This document shows, piece by piece, positions 1-10,600 of a DNA stretch of 64,000 nt. Each line of letters starts with the position of its first letter. Positions within the stretch are counted from its first letter, which is position 1. The stretch is taken from assembly GCA_040220135.1 (NCBI GenBank), contig JAVJTT010000009.1, positions 1 through 64,000 on the forward strand. Reading direction: 5' to 3'. The position numbers and the translations under genes are program-made. This stretch comes from CAJXMH01 sp040220135 (lineage in GTDB: Bacteria; Bacteroidota; Bacteroidia; Flavobacteriales_E; Vicingaceae). The notes below the pieces were generated by a model that made no database searches, was not told the DNA's origin, and worked only from the letters and a program-made list of their open reading frames with translations.

Positions 1-206
1 AGCACAACTCAAATCATAAAGGATTTACAGGCAATCACCATGATTCGAAAGTTGTCTACCAAGAGGCCTTTAACTCAAAAAAAGAGGCTTATGCCAGAGA
101 AAGGCAAATTAAAAAGTGGAAGTCTAGAAAAATGATTGAAAGAATAATTAAGGTTCAGAGCATCCCGACATCAGTCGGGAGGGTCACTGGTTCCCCGCCC
201 GACTGA
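1..206 (+). CDS. GIY-YIG nuclease family protein, C-terminal part (5' end outside window)
   Basis: The third frame is open from base 3 to a TGA at 204-206. Its first ~50 residues read like the end of the small YhbQ-type GIY-YIG proteins of Bacteroidota: an HNSNHKGFTG segment, then VYQEAF, then the basic stretch RERQIKKWKSRKMIE. The catalytic N-terminal half is missing because the window starts inside the gene. The last ~20 codons are unusual: they are made from a short palindrome (163-180) and a T-arm-like GGTCACTGGTTC, and the stop lies inside a second, GC-rich palindrome. The family is a predicted single-domain endonuclease of uncertain cellular role. The identity is a family-pattern call from a partial sequence. 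Confidence 0.75.
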   Translation, partial: HNSNHKGFTGNHHDSKVVYQEAFNSKKEAYARERQIKKWKSRKMIERIIKVQSIPTSVGRVTGSPPD

Positions 207-232
207 ATGGCTTCAGCCGTTCGGGCGGGGAA
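163..232. repeat. Two GC-rich palindromes at the 3' end of the GIY-YIG gene
   Basis: TCCCGAC (163-169) and GTCGGGA (174-180) form a perfect 7-bp hairpin with an ATCA loop. TTCCCCGCCCGA (191-202) and TCGGGCGGGGAA (221-232) form a perfect 12-bp inverted repeat around an 18-nt loop. The second palindrome splits a T-arm-like string: CTGG lies just left of it and CCAG just right. The high GC of these 70 bases contrasts with the AT-rich surroundings. They look like a REP-type interspersed palindrome; copy number in the genome cannot be seen here. Confidence 0.6.
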
Positions 233-282
233 TCCAGCTTCATTCTTCGTAGAAACTTCGAAGAAGAACAGGGCCCACAACT

Positions 283-316
283 AAAAACCGGATTGCTTTA
301 GCGTCCGGTTTTTTTA
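283..316 (+). terminator. Rho-independent terminator before tRNA-Val
   Basis: AACCGGA (286-292) pairs with TCCGGTT (304-310) around an 11-nt loop and is followed by a run of T. It ends the upstream transcription unit and insulates the tRNA gene. Confidence 0.8.
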
Positions 317-362
317 TTTGGTGCTAGCAACAACTATTTCCTAATTTTAGACTCTACTTTAA

Positions 363-437
363 GGGTTCTTAGCTCAGTTGGTTTAGAGCGCATGCTTGAC
401 AGGCATGAGGTCGGGAGTTCGAATCTCCCAGAACCCA
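363..437 (+). tRNA. tRNA-Val (anticodon GAC)
   Basis: Complete cloverleaf: acceptor GGGTTCT pairs with AGAACCC, D-arm GCTC...GAGC, anticodon stem CATGC/GCATG with loop TTGACAG so the anticodon is GAC, and T-arm GGGAG-TTCGAAT-CTCCC. The discriminator base is A437 and no CCA is encoded. GAC reads GUC, so it decodes valine. It stands alone between a terminator and the channel gene. Confidence 0.95.
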
Positions 438-507
438 CTACTCCATTTCAAGATGGTAGTTGTGCTATTGGGCATTAATCCTTATTTTCAAGCCTTAAAA
501 TTTTCGC

Positions 508-2178
508 ATGTCACTGAATTCCATCGACTATCAGGTTACTATTGTAGATTCTCCCATAGAATTGAAAGATGGACGAAAATTCAGCAAAACAGCAATTATT
601 GAGAAATGGAAAGGCAGTCATAAGATTAGTTCCAGAAAACTAGGAGCACCGGACAAGCACAATATTTACCAAGCGATTGAAAAGGGAAAGTCCATTAATT
701 TAAATGATTGTTACATCAAAGATTTCTCCTTGCATGACTACCGTCGTGAAAGAGATATGCATGAAACCGAGACAATTGCCCTTTGCAACTTTCAAGCTGA
801 CCATGCCTTTTTTGAGAGTGAGTATGGTACAGATATCAGCCACGCATACTTTACCGAAGGTCCAGGGGTTTTTTCTTATGCGGTTTTCAATTTAGGTAGA
901 GTAAGTTTTGGTCATTCAAAATGTACTTCAAGTCTAAACTTTAATCGCGCAGAATTTTATTTAGAAGAACTCAACTTTCGTTTCGCAGAGTTTGATGAAG
1001 GAGATTTGCGTTTTTCATCTTGTGTATTCGATTGTGAAAATGTGCTATTTGTCAACACGAACTTTGGAAAAGGCAACGTTAGTTTTCGTCAGGCAGATTT
1101 CAAAAAAAGCAACTGTAACTTTCAATATGCTCGTTTTGAGAATGGCGATGTAAGTTTCGACAAAGCAATTTTTAGAGGAGAAAAAATTGATTTCAGAAAA
1201 ATTGAATTTGGGCAGGGGAAAGCCGAGTTCCGCAGGGTTGACTTTGGGGATGGAAACATCTCTTTCAATGAATCCGAATTCAAAGAAGGAAAAATAAGCT
1301 TCAGGCATGCCATTTTTGGAAGTGGAGAGAAAACATTCGAAAACATTTCTTTTGGACCCAGTCAAGTTTCTTTTGATGGAAGTATTTTCGGAAGTGGCAT
1401 GTTATCTTTTAAAGGAACCGAATTTGAATTCCTAAGCATTCGAGATGGAAGATTGGGCGGGTATTGTGATTTCCGGGTCTCTCATGGAAAAGTATTGGAT
1501 ATTTCCTATTCAATAGTTAAAGACATTATCGATTTTCAAGCTGGCGAATATTCAGTTGATATTGAATCTTTAAAAATTGAAGGCTTGAAGATGATGGGAA
1601 AGCTCTTTATTTCTTGGGAAGAAAACAATGCTTACAAGTTAATAAGTGAACAACACCATACCTCTTACCGAAGCAAAGCACAGCAATTTAACCTTTTAAA
1701 GGAAAGCTTTCATCAAAACGGAAAGTACGATTGGGAGGATAAAGCTTATGTAGCTTTTAAAAGATTTGAGATGAAAGCCCAGCTCAAAAAGGGCAATCAA
1801 AAAGGGGGCTTAGCTGCGGTTAAAGGGAACTTTCTATATGGCTCGCAATGGCTAATCTTTGATAAGGCGGGCTTATTTGCTACCGCACCATTGCGTGTTT
1901 TTACAAGCATGATCGTGGTGTTAACCTTCTTCTCTATACTCTACATTTTATTGCCCCATATTGCTCATGCAGAAATTGTTTCATCGGTAGGAGACCCTGA
2001 TCACTTAAGCATTGTAGAGAAGTCCTTTTACCATTCTGCAATCACTTTTTTCACCATTGGTTATGGAGATTATTATCCTTCGGGTCACATTCGTTGGCTT
2101 TCTGCAGTAGAAGGCTGGGCAGGTGTATTCTTAATGTCCTATTTCACAGTTGCTTTTGTGAGAAAGATTTTACGCTAA
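508..2178 (+). CDS. Pentapeptide-like repeat protein fused to a two-TM potassium channel domain
   Basis: A 556-aa protein. Residues ~70-330 are a long array of F-rich beta-helix-like repeats with a spacing nearer 11-13 than 5 residues, of the form GxxxFxxxxFgxG (for example GKISFRHAIFGSG). The last ~100 residues are an ion-channel module: a membrane segment (VFTSMIVVLTFFSILYIL), a pore helix, the K+ selectivity signature TIGYGD at 516-521, and a second membrane segment before the C-terminus. The sequence therefore suggests a K+-selective pore at the inner membrane with a large cytoplasmic solenoid that may sense or tether. No RCK/TrkA domain is visible. The ATG at 508 is the first in frame before the array. 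It converges with the antiporter with no gap between stops. The ligand and gating signal are unknown. Confidence 0.8.
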   Translation: MSLNSIDYQVTIVDSPIELKDGRKFSKTAIIEKWKGSHKISSRKLGAPDKHNIYQAIEKGKSINLNDCYIKDFSLHDYRRERDMHETETIALCNFQADHAFFESEYGTDISHAYFTEGPGVFSYAVFNLGRVSFGHSKCTSSLNFNRAEFYLEELNFRFAEFDEGDLRFSSCVFDCENVLFVNTNFGKGNVSFRQADFKKSNCNFQYARFENGDVSFDKAIFRGEKIDFRKIEFGQGKAEFRRVDFGDGNISFNESEFKEGKISFRHAIFGSGEKTFENISFGPSQVSFDGSIFGSGMLSFKGTEFEFLSIRDGRLGGYCDFRVSHGKVLDISYSIVKDIIDFQAGEYSVDIESLKIEGLKMMGKLFISWEENNAYKLISEQHHTSYRSKAQQFNLLKESFHQNGKYDWEDKAYVAFKRFEMKAQLKKGNQKGGLAAVKGNFLYGSQWLIFDKAGLFATAPLRVFTSMIVVLTFFSILYILLPHIAHAEIVSSVGDPDHLSIVEKSFYHSAITFFTIGYGDYYPSGHIRWLSAVEGWAGVFLMSYFTVAFVRKILR

Positions 2179-4470
2179 TTAATGACGGGCATCTTTTGGC
2201 ACTTCTTCAATTTCTATCGAAGGAGGGTTCTTTTGTAAAACCTTCATTCGGTTATCAATCTCTTTCATCATTCTAGCCGCTTCACTCCCATCAATTCTTC
2301 CTCTTTTCTGCAAGCGCTCTATGGTTTTACTTTCGTAATTTAAAAGCGAACGCACAGCCTGTTGAGTTGATACGGCTTTGTAAACTCCCGGGTAGTTTTT
2401 GCGTAAGTTTCTCAAAAAGGTTTGCCCTTCTATTCGATTACCGTTAATCTCACTTTCAATCGTTTCCAATGCCTTTGGGTCTTCTTTTTCAGACCGTGTC
2501 ATGCTTTCCACTAATTTCAATGCTTCTTCTTGAGCCATTACGAAGCTTACCGCACAATCATAACTTAAGGTCATGCGATCTAAATACCAATCTTTCGCAA
2601 GTTTTCCAATTAAAGGGAGTTTACTTGCCTTGCTTAATATTTCAGGGATCTGCCAACTTTCTTCAAGGTCCTTACGTTCCGATAGTGAAACTTTACCACC
2701 CTCGTCTAACAAGTGACTAATGTTATCACTCAATATTTTAACCGCTGTAGCACCTAACAACCCATCTCTAAACTGATGCCAATAACTACTTTTTTCAGCT
2801 TCAAGAAAACGTTTTCTCAATTCGGCAATTGCTTCCGTGGATTCCAATGCTTCTTCTTCAAGATTATGTCCTTTTTCAGGTAAATACTCTTGAACATGTT
2901 CCCAGTCTGATTTTTTTATAAAACGGTCACGTTTCAGTCTCTCAATCTGATTGCTTGCACTTTCATGGAGGTACTCTTGCGCATTATTGATCATCATGGC
3001 TTTCGCCGGGCTCAACTTGGTTAAGCCTAAGTAGTTGATCAAGTATTTAATGGTAGAAGCATTTACCAATAAAGTTAAGGTAACAATGCCGGCAGTGAAA
3101 AACAGAAACTGGTCTTTTATTTCTTTTGAAATGTACTGATCATCTACCCCGGCCACAATTAAAGCCAAGGCAAGACCAATGGCTCCGCGCAATGCGCCAT
3201 ACCATACTATAATGGCATCTTTCTTTGGTAAGCCATATCCGGCCTTTTTCATGAATGGATACAGCACTGTAATTACAATTGCTCGCACCAAATGAATGCC
3301 GATGTAAAAAATCCCAAGCAGTAAGAAGTCATTTACACTAAATACACTCCGCTCGGCGACCACTATTCCTACAATTAAAAAGATGAGACAGTTTGCTATA
3401 AAACCGGCCAGCTCCCAAAATTCATGCATAAAGTGCTCCACTTGTGGACTAATTCTAGATCGGCCCACTCCCCCTACAATTAATCCTAGTGCAACCAATC
3501 CCAAAACACCAGATACATGAAAAGTATGTTCCGTTACAAAAAAGGTAAGGTAGGCAGTAGCAACCACTAAACTTGTTTCTACTAGAGGGTCGTTAAAAAC
3601 GTTCTTAATCCAGTAGATCAGGATGTAACCAAAGACTGAACCGATTAACAGTCCGCCAAAGGCAACTCTAAAAAATTCTACTATGGGACTTCCATCGGTA
3701 GCTTGGCCCGTAATTCCAAGAAAGAAAACCATAAATAGGACAATGGCAGTTCCATCATTTAATAAAGACTCTCCTTCTATTAAGGTACCGAGTTTTTTAC
3801 TTGCCCCCAGATCTTTAAGCAAGGCCACTACAGCTACCGGGTCGGTAGCACTTACAATGGCACCAAACATTAAGGCTAGCGACCAATTCCAACTTCCCAG
3901 TCCAATACCGGCGTATTTTAATCCCATAGCCAATGCGCCGGTTAAGCCCAAAGCCAGTAAAATTCCTGGCACAGCCAATAGCACCGCATTAGTAGCTGAC
4001 TTTTTGAAGGTATGCAAATCCATGGCAAATGAAGCTTCAAAAATCAGGATGGGTAAAAAGATGAAGAGCAACATATGAGGGTCAATGTTTGCGGCAAAAT
4101 TGATCGACTCACTTATTCCATGCAGGCTAAAATCCCAAGACCCAATGTGTAGCTGCTCAAAGTAACCCAATCGGTTCACTACACCTAAAATTAAACCGAT
4201 AATAAGCAACAAGACAGTAAAGGGGAAAGGGCTCTTTTTTACGAAATGTCGAGTTGATACACCTATAATAAGCGCTAAAATGATAAACAGCAAAGGAGCA
4301 GTATTTGTGCTGTGTTCTTCATGTCCCTCATTTTCTCCTGTATGTTCTGCATGCCCATCTTCAACTACTTCCTGATGTTCTGAGGTTTGCGCAACAGGCT
4401 CAGACGCATAAGTAGGCTGAATTAACAGTAAAGAAAAAATGATAAAGGTTAATCGTAGTATCAGTTTCAT
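2179..4470 (-). CDS. CPA1-family cation/proton antiporter (Na+/H+ antiporter type)
   Basis: A 763-aa inner-membrane transporter. It has a signal-like N-terminus and then a His/Glu-rich segment at about 30-58 (HQEVVEDGHAEH, then GHEEH), likely outside the membrane. About 12 membrane helices follow. CPA1 hallmarks are SATDPVAVVALLKDLG and the ESLLNDGTAIVLF segment, whose Asp residues take part in ion exchange. The C-terminal ~280 residues are a charged, helical cytoplasmic domain, which makes the protein longer than minimal NhaP proteins. The expected reaction is exchange of Na+ or K+ for H+; the ion cannot be told from sequence. The gene is single and its stop abuts that of the convergent K+ channel gene, so the two may share a role in ion homeostasis. 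Confidence 0.88.
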   Translation of the reverse strand: MKLILRLTFIIFSLLLIQPTYASEPVAQTSEHQEVVEDGHAEHTGENEGHEEHSTNTAPLLFIILALIIGVSTRHFVKKSPFPFTVLLLIIGLILGVVNRLGYFEQLHIGSWDFSLHGISESINFAANIDPHMLLFIFLPILIFEASFAMDLHTFKKSATNAVLLAVPGILLALGLTGALAMGLKYAGIGLGSWNWSLALMFGAIVSATDPVAVVALLKDLGASKKLGTLIEGESLLNDGTAIVLFMVFFLGITGQATDGSPIVEFFRVAFGGLLIGSVFGYILIYWIKNVFNDPLVETSLVVATAYLTFFVTEHTFHVSGVLGLVALGLIVGGVGRSRISPQVEHFMHEFWELAGFIANCLIFLIVGIVVAERSVFSVNDFLLLGIFYIGIHLVRAIVITVLYPFMKKAGYGLPKKDAIIVWYGALRGAIGLALALIVAGVDDQYISKEIKDQFLFFTAGIVTLTLLVNASTIKYLINYLGLTKLSPAKAMMINNAQEYLHESASNQIERLKRDRFIKKSDWEHVQEYLPEKGHNLEEEALESTEAIAELRKRFLEAEKSSYWHQFRDGLLGATAVKILSDNISHLLDEGGKVSLSERKDLEESWQIPEILSKASKLPLIGKLAKDWYLDRMTLSYDCAVSFVMAQEEALKLVESMTRSEKEDPKALETIESEINGNRIEGQTFLRNLRKNYPGVYKAVSTQQAVRSLLNYESKTIERLQKRGRIDGSEAARMMKEIDNRMKVLQKNPPSIEIEEVPKDARH

Positions 4471-4587
4471 GAGGTAGTATTAATTGGCATCATTAACAAC
4501 TGATAAAGATAGAAACTTTTGGAATTGAATTTTAAGAGCAGGTCTAATTGTTAAAATTCAAGGCCTTTATCAACAAATTCATCTTAA

Positions 4588-4595
4588 TAATTTTG
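4588..4595 (+). promoter_or_regulatory. Possible -7 element (TAATTTTG) upstream of the first giant T9SS gene
   Basis: TAATTTTG fits the Bacteroidota -7 consensus TAnnTTTG and lies about 90 bases before the chosen ATG. No well-spaced TTG (-33) element is visible, so the call is weak. Confidence 0.3.
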
Positions 4596-4687
4596 TTTTT
4601 CGTCAGGATAAAATTAAGTTTGATGTCCTTTTAAGATATATTAACCAATATTTGAACAATAAATTTTCATCAATAATCCTTTATAAC

Positions 4688-7600
4688 ATGCGAAAAGCTA
4701 ACCATTTATTTGATCAAGTAAGATCTGTATTGCAAGGCAATAAACTGCGATCGATCTTTTTCTCATTGCTAACTTTGATAGGCTTTGCTTCGGCGGCTCA
4801 GTGTACTTACCAACTTGAACTGCAAGACACCTTTGGTGACGGCTGGAATGGTGGAGCCATCGATGTAAAAGTTGCAACAACAACAACGACCTATACTTTA
4901 GGAAATGGCACTGACTCCACCATCAACCTTGTGGTAAATACAGGAGACTCTATTGTACTTAATTATCTAGGTGGAAGTGGCTTCCCCTTCGAGGTTTCTT
5001 TTGAGTTACTTGACCCATCGGGGAATTCGATATATAATTCGGGCACTGGGCCGGCTGTTGGAAGGGCTTACGCAGATACCGCATTTTGCGCCAGTTGTAT
5101 TGACCCTTCTGCACTTTCCGCCAGCAACATTAGCACTACCTCTGCTGACTTATCTTGGACAGAACAAAATGCTGCAACCTCTTGGCATTTGGAAGTAACA
5201 ACCTTAGGTTCAGGATTGGGGACAGGCGTCCGGGCTGTGGTTAATTCAAACCCATATACAGCCACTGGCTTAACCCCAGGAACTGACTATGAGTATTATG
5301 TAAGGTCAATATGTACACCAGGCTCTGATTCAAGTGGATGGGTAGGGCCCTTTTCTTTTAGCTCGTCTTGTAATGCAATTAGCACCTTCCCTTACTTTGA
5401 AGGTTTTGAAACTGCAGTTCCTCCTGCTTGTTGGGGTGACAATGTTATTAGCGGTTCAAGGACATGGAATTCCGCTACCTCTAATCAAAGTGGCAATATT
5501 TCTCCCTATGCCGGAAGCAATATGGCCTACTTCTATTCGGGAAATTATAATGGCGATGCAGCTCAGTTGATCTCTCCTAACTTTGACTTGACTTCATTAG
5601 CCAACCCTCAACTAAATTTTTGGCATACCCAAGAAGTTTGGGGATCAGACCAAGATACACTAGGCGTATACTACAGGACTTCCTCATCAGGAACATGGAC
5701 GTACCTAACATCTTTTACAAGCTCAATTACTTCATGGAGTCAAGTGCTTATAAACCTTCCCAACCCTTCCGCCGATTATGCAATCATGTTAGAAGCTTAT
5801 TCCGGTTATGGATATGGAGTTACAGTAGACAATTTTGAGGTTAGAGAAACCCCTGCATGTTCAGACCCTACTGCCTTAACCGCTTCCAATGTTACAGCTA
5901 ATAGCGCAGACTTAGGCTGGACAGAAAATGGAACTGCTACTATTTGGGATGTTGAATGGGGAAGCTCAGGCTTCACCCAAGGAGCAGGTACTTTAATCAG
6001 CGGAACTACCACAAACCCACAGAGCATTTCAGGATTGAATGCTGGAGTTAGTTATGACTTTTATGTAAGAGCAGACTGCGGTGGTTCTGGCACAAGTTCT
6101 TGGGTGGGACCATTCACCTTTACTACTCCACCAGCAGTAGCTACAGGCGTAAATTGCACCACAACAGGCGCAACTGCTAGTGTTATCTTCACGGAAGAAT
6201 TTGACAATAATAACGCCGGTTGGACAGGCGATGTAAATTCTGGAAATGGTTCTTGGGAAATCCCTGATGGTGCTACTTCCACTAATACTGGTGCAGACGT
6301 TGCGCACAGTGGGGCAAATTACATGAACTATGAAGCCTCAACCACTACTACCAATCAAGGAAGTATTGTTTCTCCTGCGATTAGTTTAACAGGTGGAATA
6401 GATGATGCAGAATTATCTTTCTGGATGCATGCCTATGGAGCATCGATGGGCACCTTAGAAGTAGGGGTTGGCACTTCTGCCACCGGGCCATTCACCAATG
6501 AGTTCACATGGACCGGTCAGCTTCAAACTGCTGGTTCTGATCCTTGGGTAAATGTTGGTGTTGATTTATCGACTTATTTAGGTCAAACGATTTACATTCA
6601 ATTTACACAGATTGACAACAACAACAGTGTTGGCTCTGGTTTCGATGGAGACATGTCTATTGATTTAATGGAAGTTACTACTTGCCAATCATGTGCAGTG
6701 CCTTCAGCTTTAGCAGAAACAAACTTGACGAGCTCGTCCGTTGACCTTAGTTGGACAAACCCTAATAGTTCAAATGCCTACGTTGTAGAGTATGGTGCAA
6801 CAGGCTTTACTTTAGGGACAGGGACGCAAGTTACCGGTTCTGGAACCAGCGCAACCTTAAGCGGTTTGACTGCTGCAACGGATTACGATTGGTATGTTCA
6901 GTCTGTATGTACTCCTGGCTCTGACTCTAGTTCATTTGTTGGACCAAATAGCTTCTCTACTCCATGCGCTCCTTTTGTTGCGCCTTACACCGAATCTTTT
7001 GATAATACCTCTCTACCTAGCTGTTGGTCGCGAACTGCTGCTTCCGGTGGACCATGGGTATTTGGTAACCCCGGAATTGGCTGGAACACCTCTGGTTGTA
7101 GCGTAACGCCATCTGATCATACAGCAAATGGTGGAAATATTGCTTCCATGGATCACTCAGGAACAGATGCCGGAGTTATTCTCCAAATGGGAGACGTTGA
7201 TGTGTCAGGGTTGACCACACCCTATTTAGATTTTTATCACTTTATGTGTGCTACAGGATATTCGCCTGCTAATGAAACATATGTAGAAGCCTTTGACGGC
7301 ACATCATGGTCGCAAGTGGCTCTTATTAACATAGGTACCGCCGCCTGGGAAAACTATGGTTTTGACTTATCTTCATTTGTTTTTAACACGAATATCGTTC
7401 GCCTTCGTTTTCGAACAGAATCAGGTGGTTCAGGAACAGATTTCTACGGTGATATAGCACTTGATGATATCTCTATTGTGGAAGCTCCTAGTTGTATTAA
7501 TCCGGCTTCCCCATTATCAGCTAATCTAACAAGTTCCTCTGCGGATTTAAGCTGGACAAACCCTAATACTTCAACAGCTTATGTTATAGAATATGGTGCA

Positions 7601-10600
7601 CCAGGATTTACCTTAGGAACTGGAACACAAATTACAGGATCCGGAACAAGCACCACGTTAAGTGGATTAATGTCTAATACAACATATGATTGGTATGTTC
7701 AATCTGTTTGTACTCCAGGTTCTGACTCGAGTGCATTTGTTGGTCCCGCTAGCTTTACCACTCCTTGTAATCCATTTACCGCACCTTATTTCAGTGATTT
7801 TGAATCAGATGCTTTGGATGCACCGCCTTCATGTTGGTTAGAGTATAAGAGCTATGCCAATGGCTTTGTAGAAGTGGAAAACTTTACGGGAACAGCTTCT
7901 CCTTTTGCAGGTTCTCAAGCGCTTTACATTTACAGTAGCTCAGGATTTACTCAAGGTTCTGATACATTAATTGCTATCAGTCCGCAGTTTTCTGATTTAA
8001 GTGGAAATGATAAACAAATCAGATTCCAAGGGAATTCAGATGATCCAACTACTACGCTTATCATTGGTACAGTTGCTTCTCCCTCACCATCAGCGACCTT
8101 TAACCCGGTTGATACGATTGTATTTACTACCGCTGATACTTACCAAGAGGTAATTGTGCCTTTTACAACGGCCAATGGCTATAATGGCACAGATGAGTAC
8201 ATCGTTTTTGCGCATGACTTGAATAACATTTTCGATTACATTCGAATTGATAACTTCAATTATGAGCAAATTCCAACTTGTCCTAAACCGCAAGCTTTAA
8301 ACGCTTCCGCCGCAACACCCTCTTCAGTCGATTTAGATTGGACAAATGGTGGCACTGAAACGGAATGGCAAATTGCTTATGGGTCTGCAGGCTTTTCACT
8401 TGGAAGTGGAACCAGAGTAACTGCAAACTCAAACCCTTTTACTGTTACGGGATTAACTGCGAATACAAACTATGACTTCTACGTAAGAGCTGTTTGTTCA
8501 ACAACCGATAGCAGCACATGGGATGGTCCTATAAGCTTTGCGACTTTGTGTAATGCTAGCACAGCACCTTACACGGAATCATTTGCGGCCAATTCGCTAC
8601 CAAGTTGTTGGACAGAGTCATCTGTATCTAGCGGTGACGCTTGGGAATACGGTGGTTCAGTAGACTTTGGAGCTGCTCAAGTAAGGCCAGATGCCTTTGG
8701 TAATAATGGAGAGTATGCTCACATCGATTTTAGCGATGATCCTGACACTACCTCCATCATAACCCCTTTGATAGATGTATCAAGTCTTACTAACCCTAGA
8801 CTTACCTTTTTCTATAATACCCAAACAACATCTACTTCTTTTTCTCCTTTCAATAGGTTGATCGTAGATTATTGGAACGGTAGCAATTGGGTTAACATTA
8901 CGGTGATTGATACGCTAACCACAGCCGGTTGGACTAAATATGAATTCAGTGCTTCAGCTTATACCTTTAACACCAATTTTGTTCAGTTTAGATTCTCTGC
9001 GCAAGAAGGTGGCGCTGCTATAGGCGGGACAGGTACCTTTACATATGATCAAGATCTAATGCTTGATGAAGTGGTAGTAGAAGAAACTCCTGCTTGTATA
9101 GCTCCTACGGCTCTTGCTTCAACTAACTTAACAACTACATCTGCTGACCTGTCATGGACAGAAAATAATGCTGCTACAAGCTGGGAAATTTCTTATGGCC
9201 CAGTAGGATTCACAGCTGGAAATGGCACAGAAGCTGTCATTACAACCAACCCTTATACTTTAAGTGGATTAATGAGCAGCACATCTTACGATTGGTATGT
9301 AAGATCGATTTGTGGCAACAATGATACTAGTGGATGGTCTTTAGCTGGTAACTTTAGTACGGCTTTTGCTCCTTGTCCTTCAATAACTGCAGCTACCCTG
9401 CCATTCGTTGAGAGATGGGAGTCTAATACAGGTACAGTAACCGGAACAATAGACAACATTTTCTGTGGTTCAAATTACAATTGGACTTTCAATTCGACGA
9501 ATACAGATGGTAGAGCTCGATTTGGTACTGATGCCGTTTTAGCCGCAGCAGGAACCGGAGCCATTACTTTAGATGCGATTACTACGACTACCGTAATTGC
9601 AAATGATTTGATCTTGACCATCGACATGTCAAGCTACACCTCTATCACTGATTTAGAATTGTTGTTTGATTTTGCTCACCATGGCGAAGAAAGTCATGCT
9701 AATGACAGTGTATGGGTAAGAGGTAGCGATACAGACCCTTGGGTTGGTATTTATGACCTTTATGCAAATAGAGGTACGGCAGGAGCTTACAATAACGTAG
9801 GCCCGATTGATGTTGACGCAGCACTAACAGCTGCCGGTCAGTCACCATCTGCCACTTTCCAATTGAGATTTGGACAAGAGGATAACTTCCCTGCCACTTC
9901 TCCAACAGCCTCTGATGGATTCTCTTTTGATAACATTACCTTGAGACAGACTCCAAGTTGTTTTGCTCCAATTAACCTAACAACTTCTGTTATTACCACT
10001 ACCTCAGCAGACTTTAGTTGGAATGATACCATGGCAACTTCTGCTCCGGAATATGAATACAGTTATGGAGCTCCAGGATTTACACCGGGTAATGGAACCG
10101 AATTAGTAGTTACTTCTGATTCTGTAACTGTGAGTGGTCTAACCGCAGCAACATCATATGATTGGTACGTGAGAGCCATTTGCGGTAATAACGATACTAG
10201 TTTATGGTCAACAACAGCAAACTTTACCACTCTATGCGTGCCGTTCACAGCTCCATTTAGTGAGTCGTTCGATAATACAACGCAGCCAAATTGTTGGTCG
10301 CAATCTGCTATCTCAGGTGGCCCTTGGACTTTTACAGGACCAGGATTTACTTGGAATACCCAAGGTTGTACGTTTGTACCAAGCGATCATACAGCAAACG
10401 GTGGAAGCTTTGCAGCCTTAGATTTCTCAGTTCCTGATGCAGGAGTGGTATTGGAAATGCCGGATGTTGACGTCGCATCCTTAACTACCCCTTACCTAGA
10501 GTTCTATTATGTGCAGTGTAACAACCTTACACCTAATAATGAATTATTCATTGAAGCATACAATGGAGTTGATTGGGATTCTGTTACAGTAATTCAAAGA

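Noticed and set aside
363..437. tRNA-Val as the attachment site of an island
   Set aside because: No integrase gene or repeated tRNA 3' fragment is seen near it in the window.
1045..1365. Minus-strand frame opposite the F-rich repeats of the channel gene
   Set aside because: Its regularity only mirrors the repeat array on the plus strand.
3683..4078. Plus-strand 131-codon frame inside the antiporter gene
   Set aside because: It is a shadow of the conserved CPA1 membrane core on the other strand.
4652..4687. TTG start giving a longer first giant T9SS protein
   Set aside because: It adds only 12 residues before an ATG that leads better into the signal peptide.
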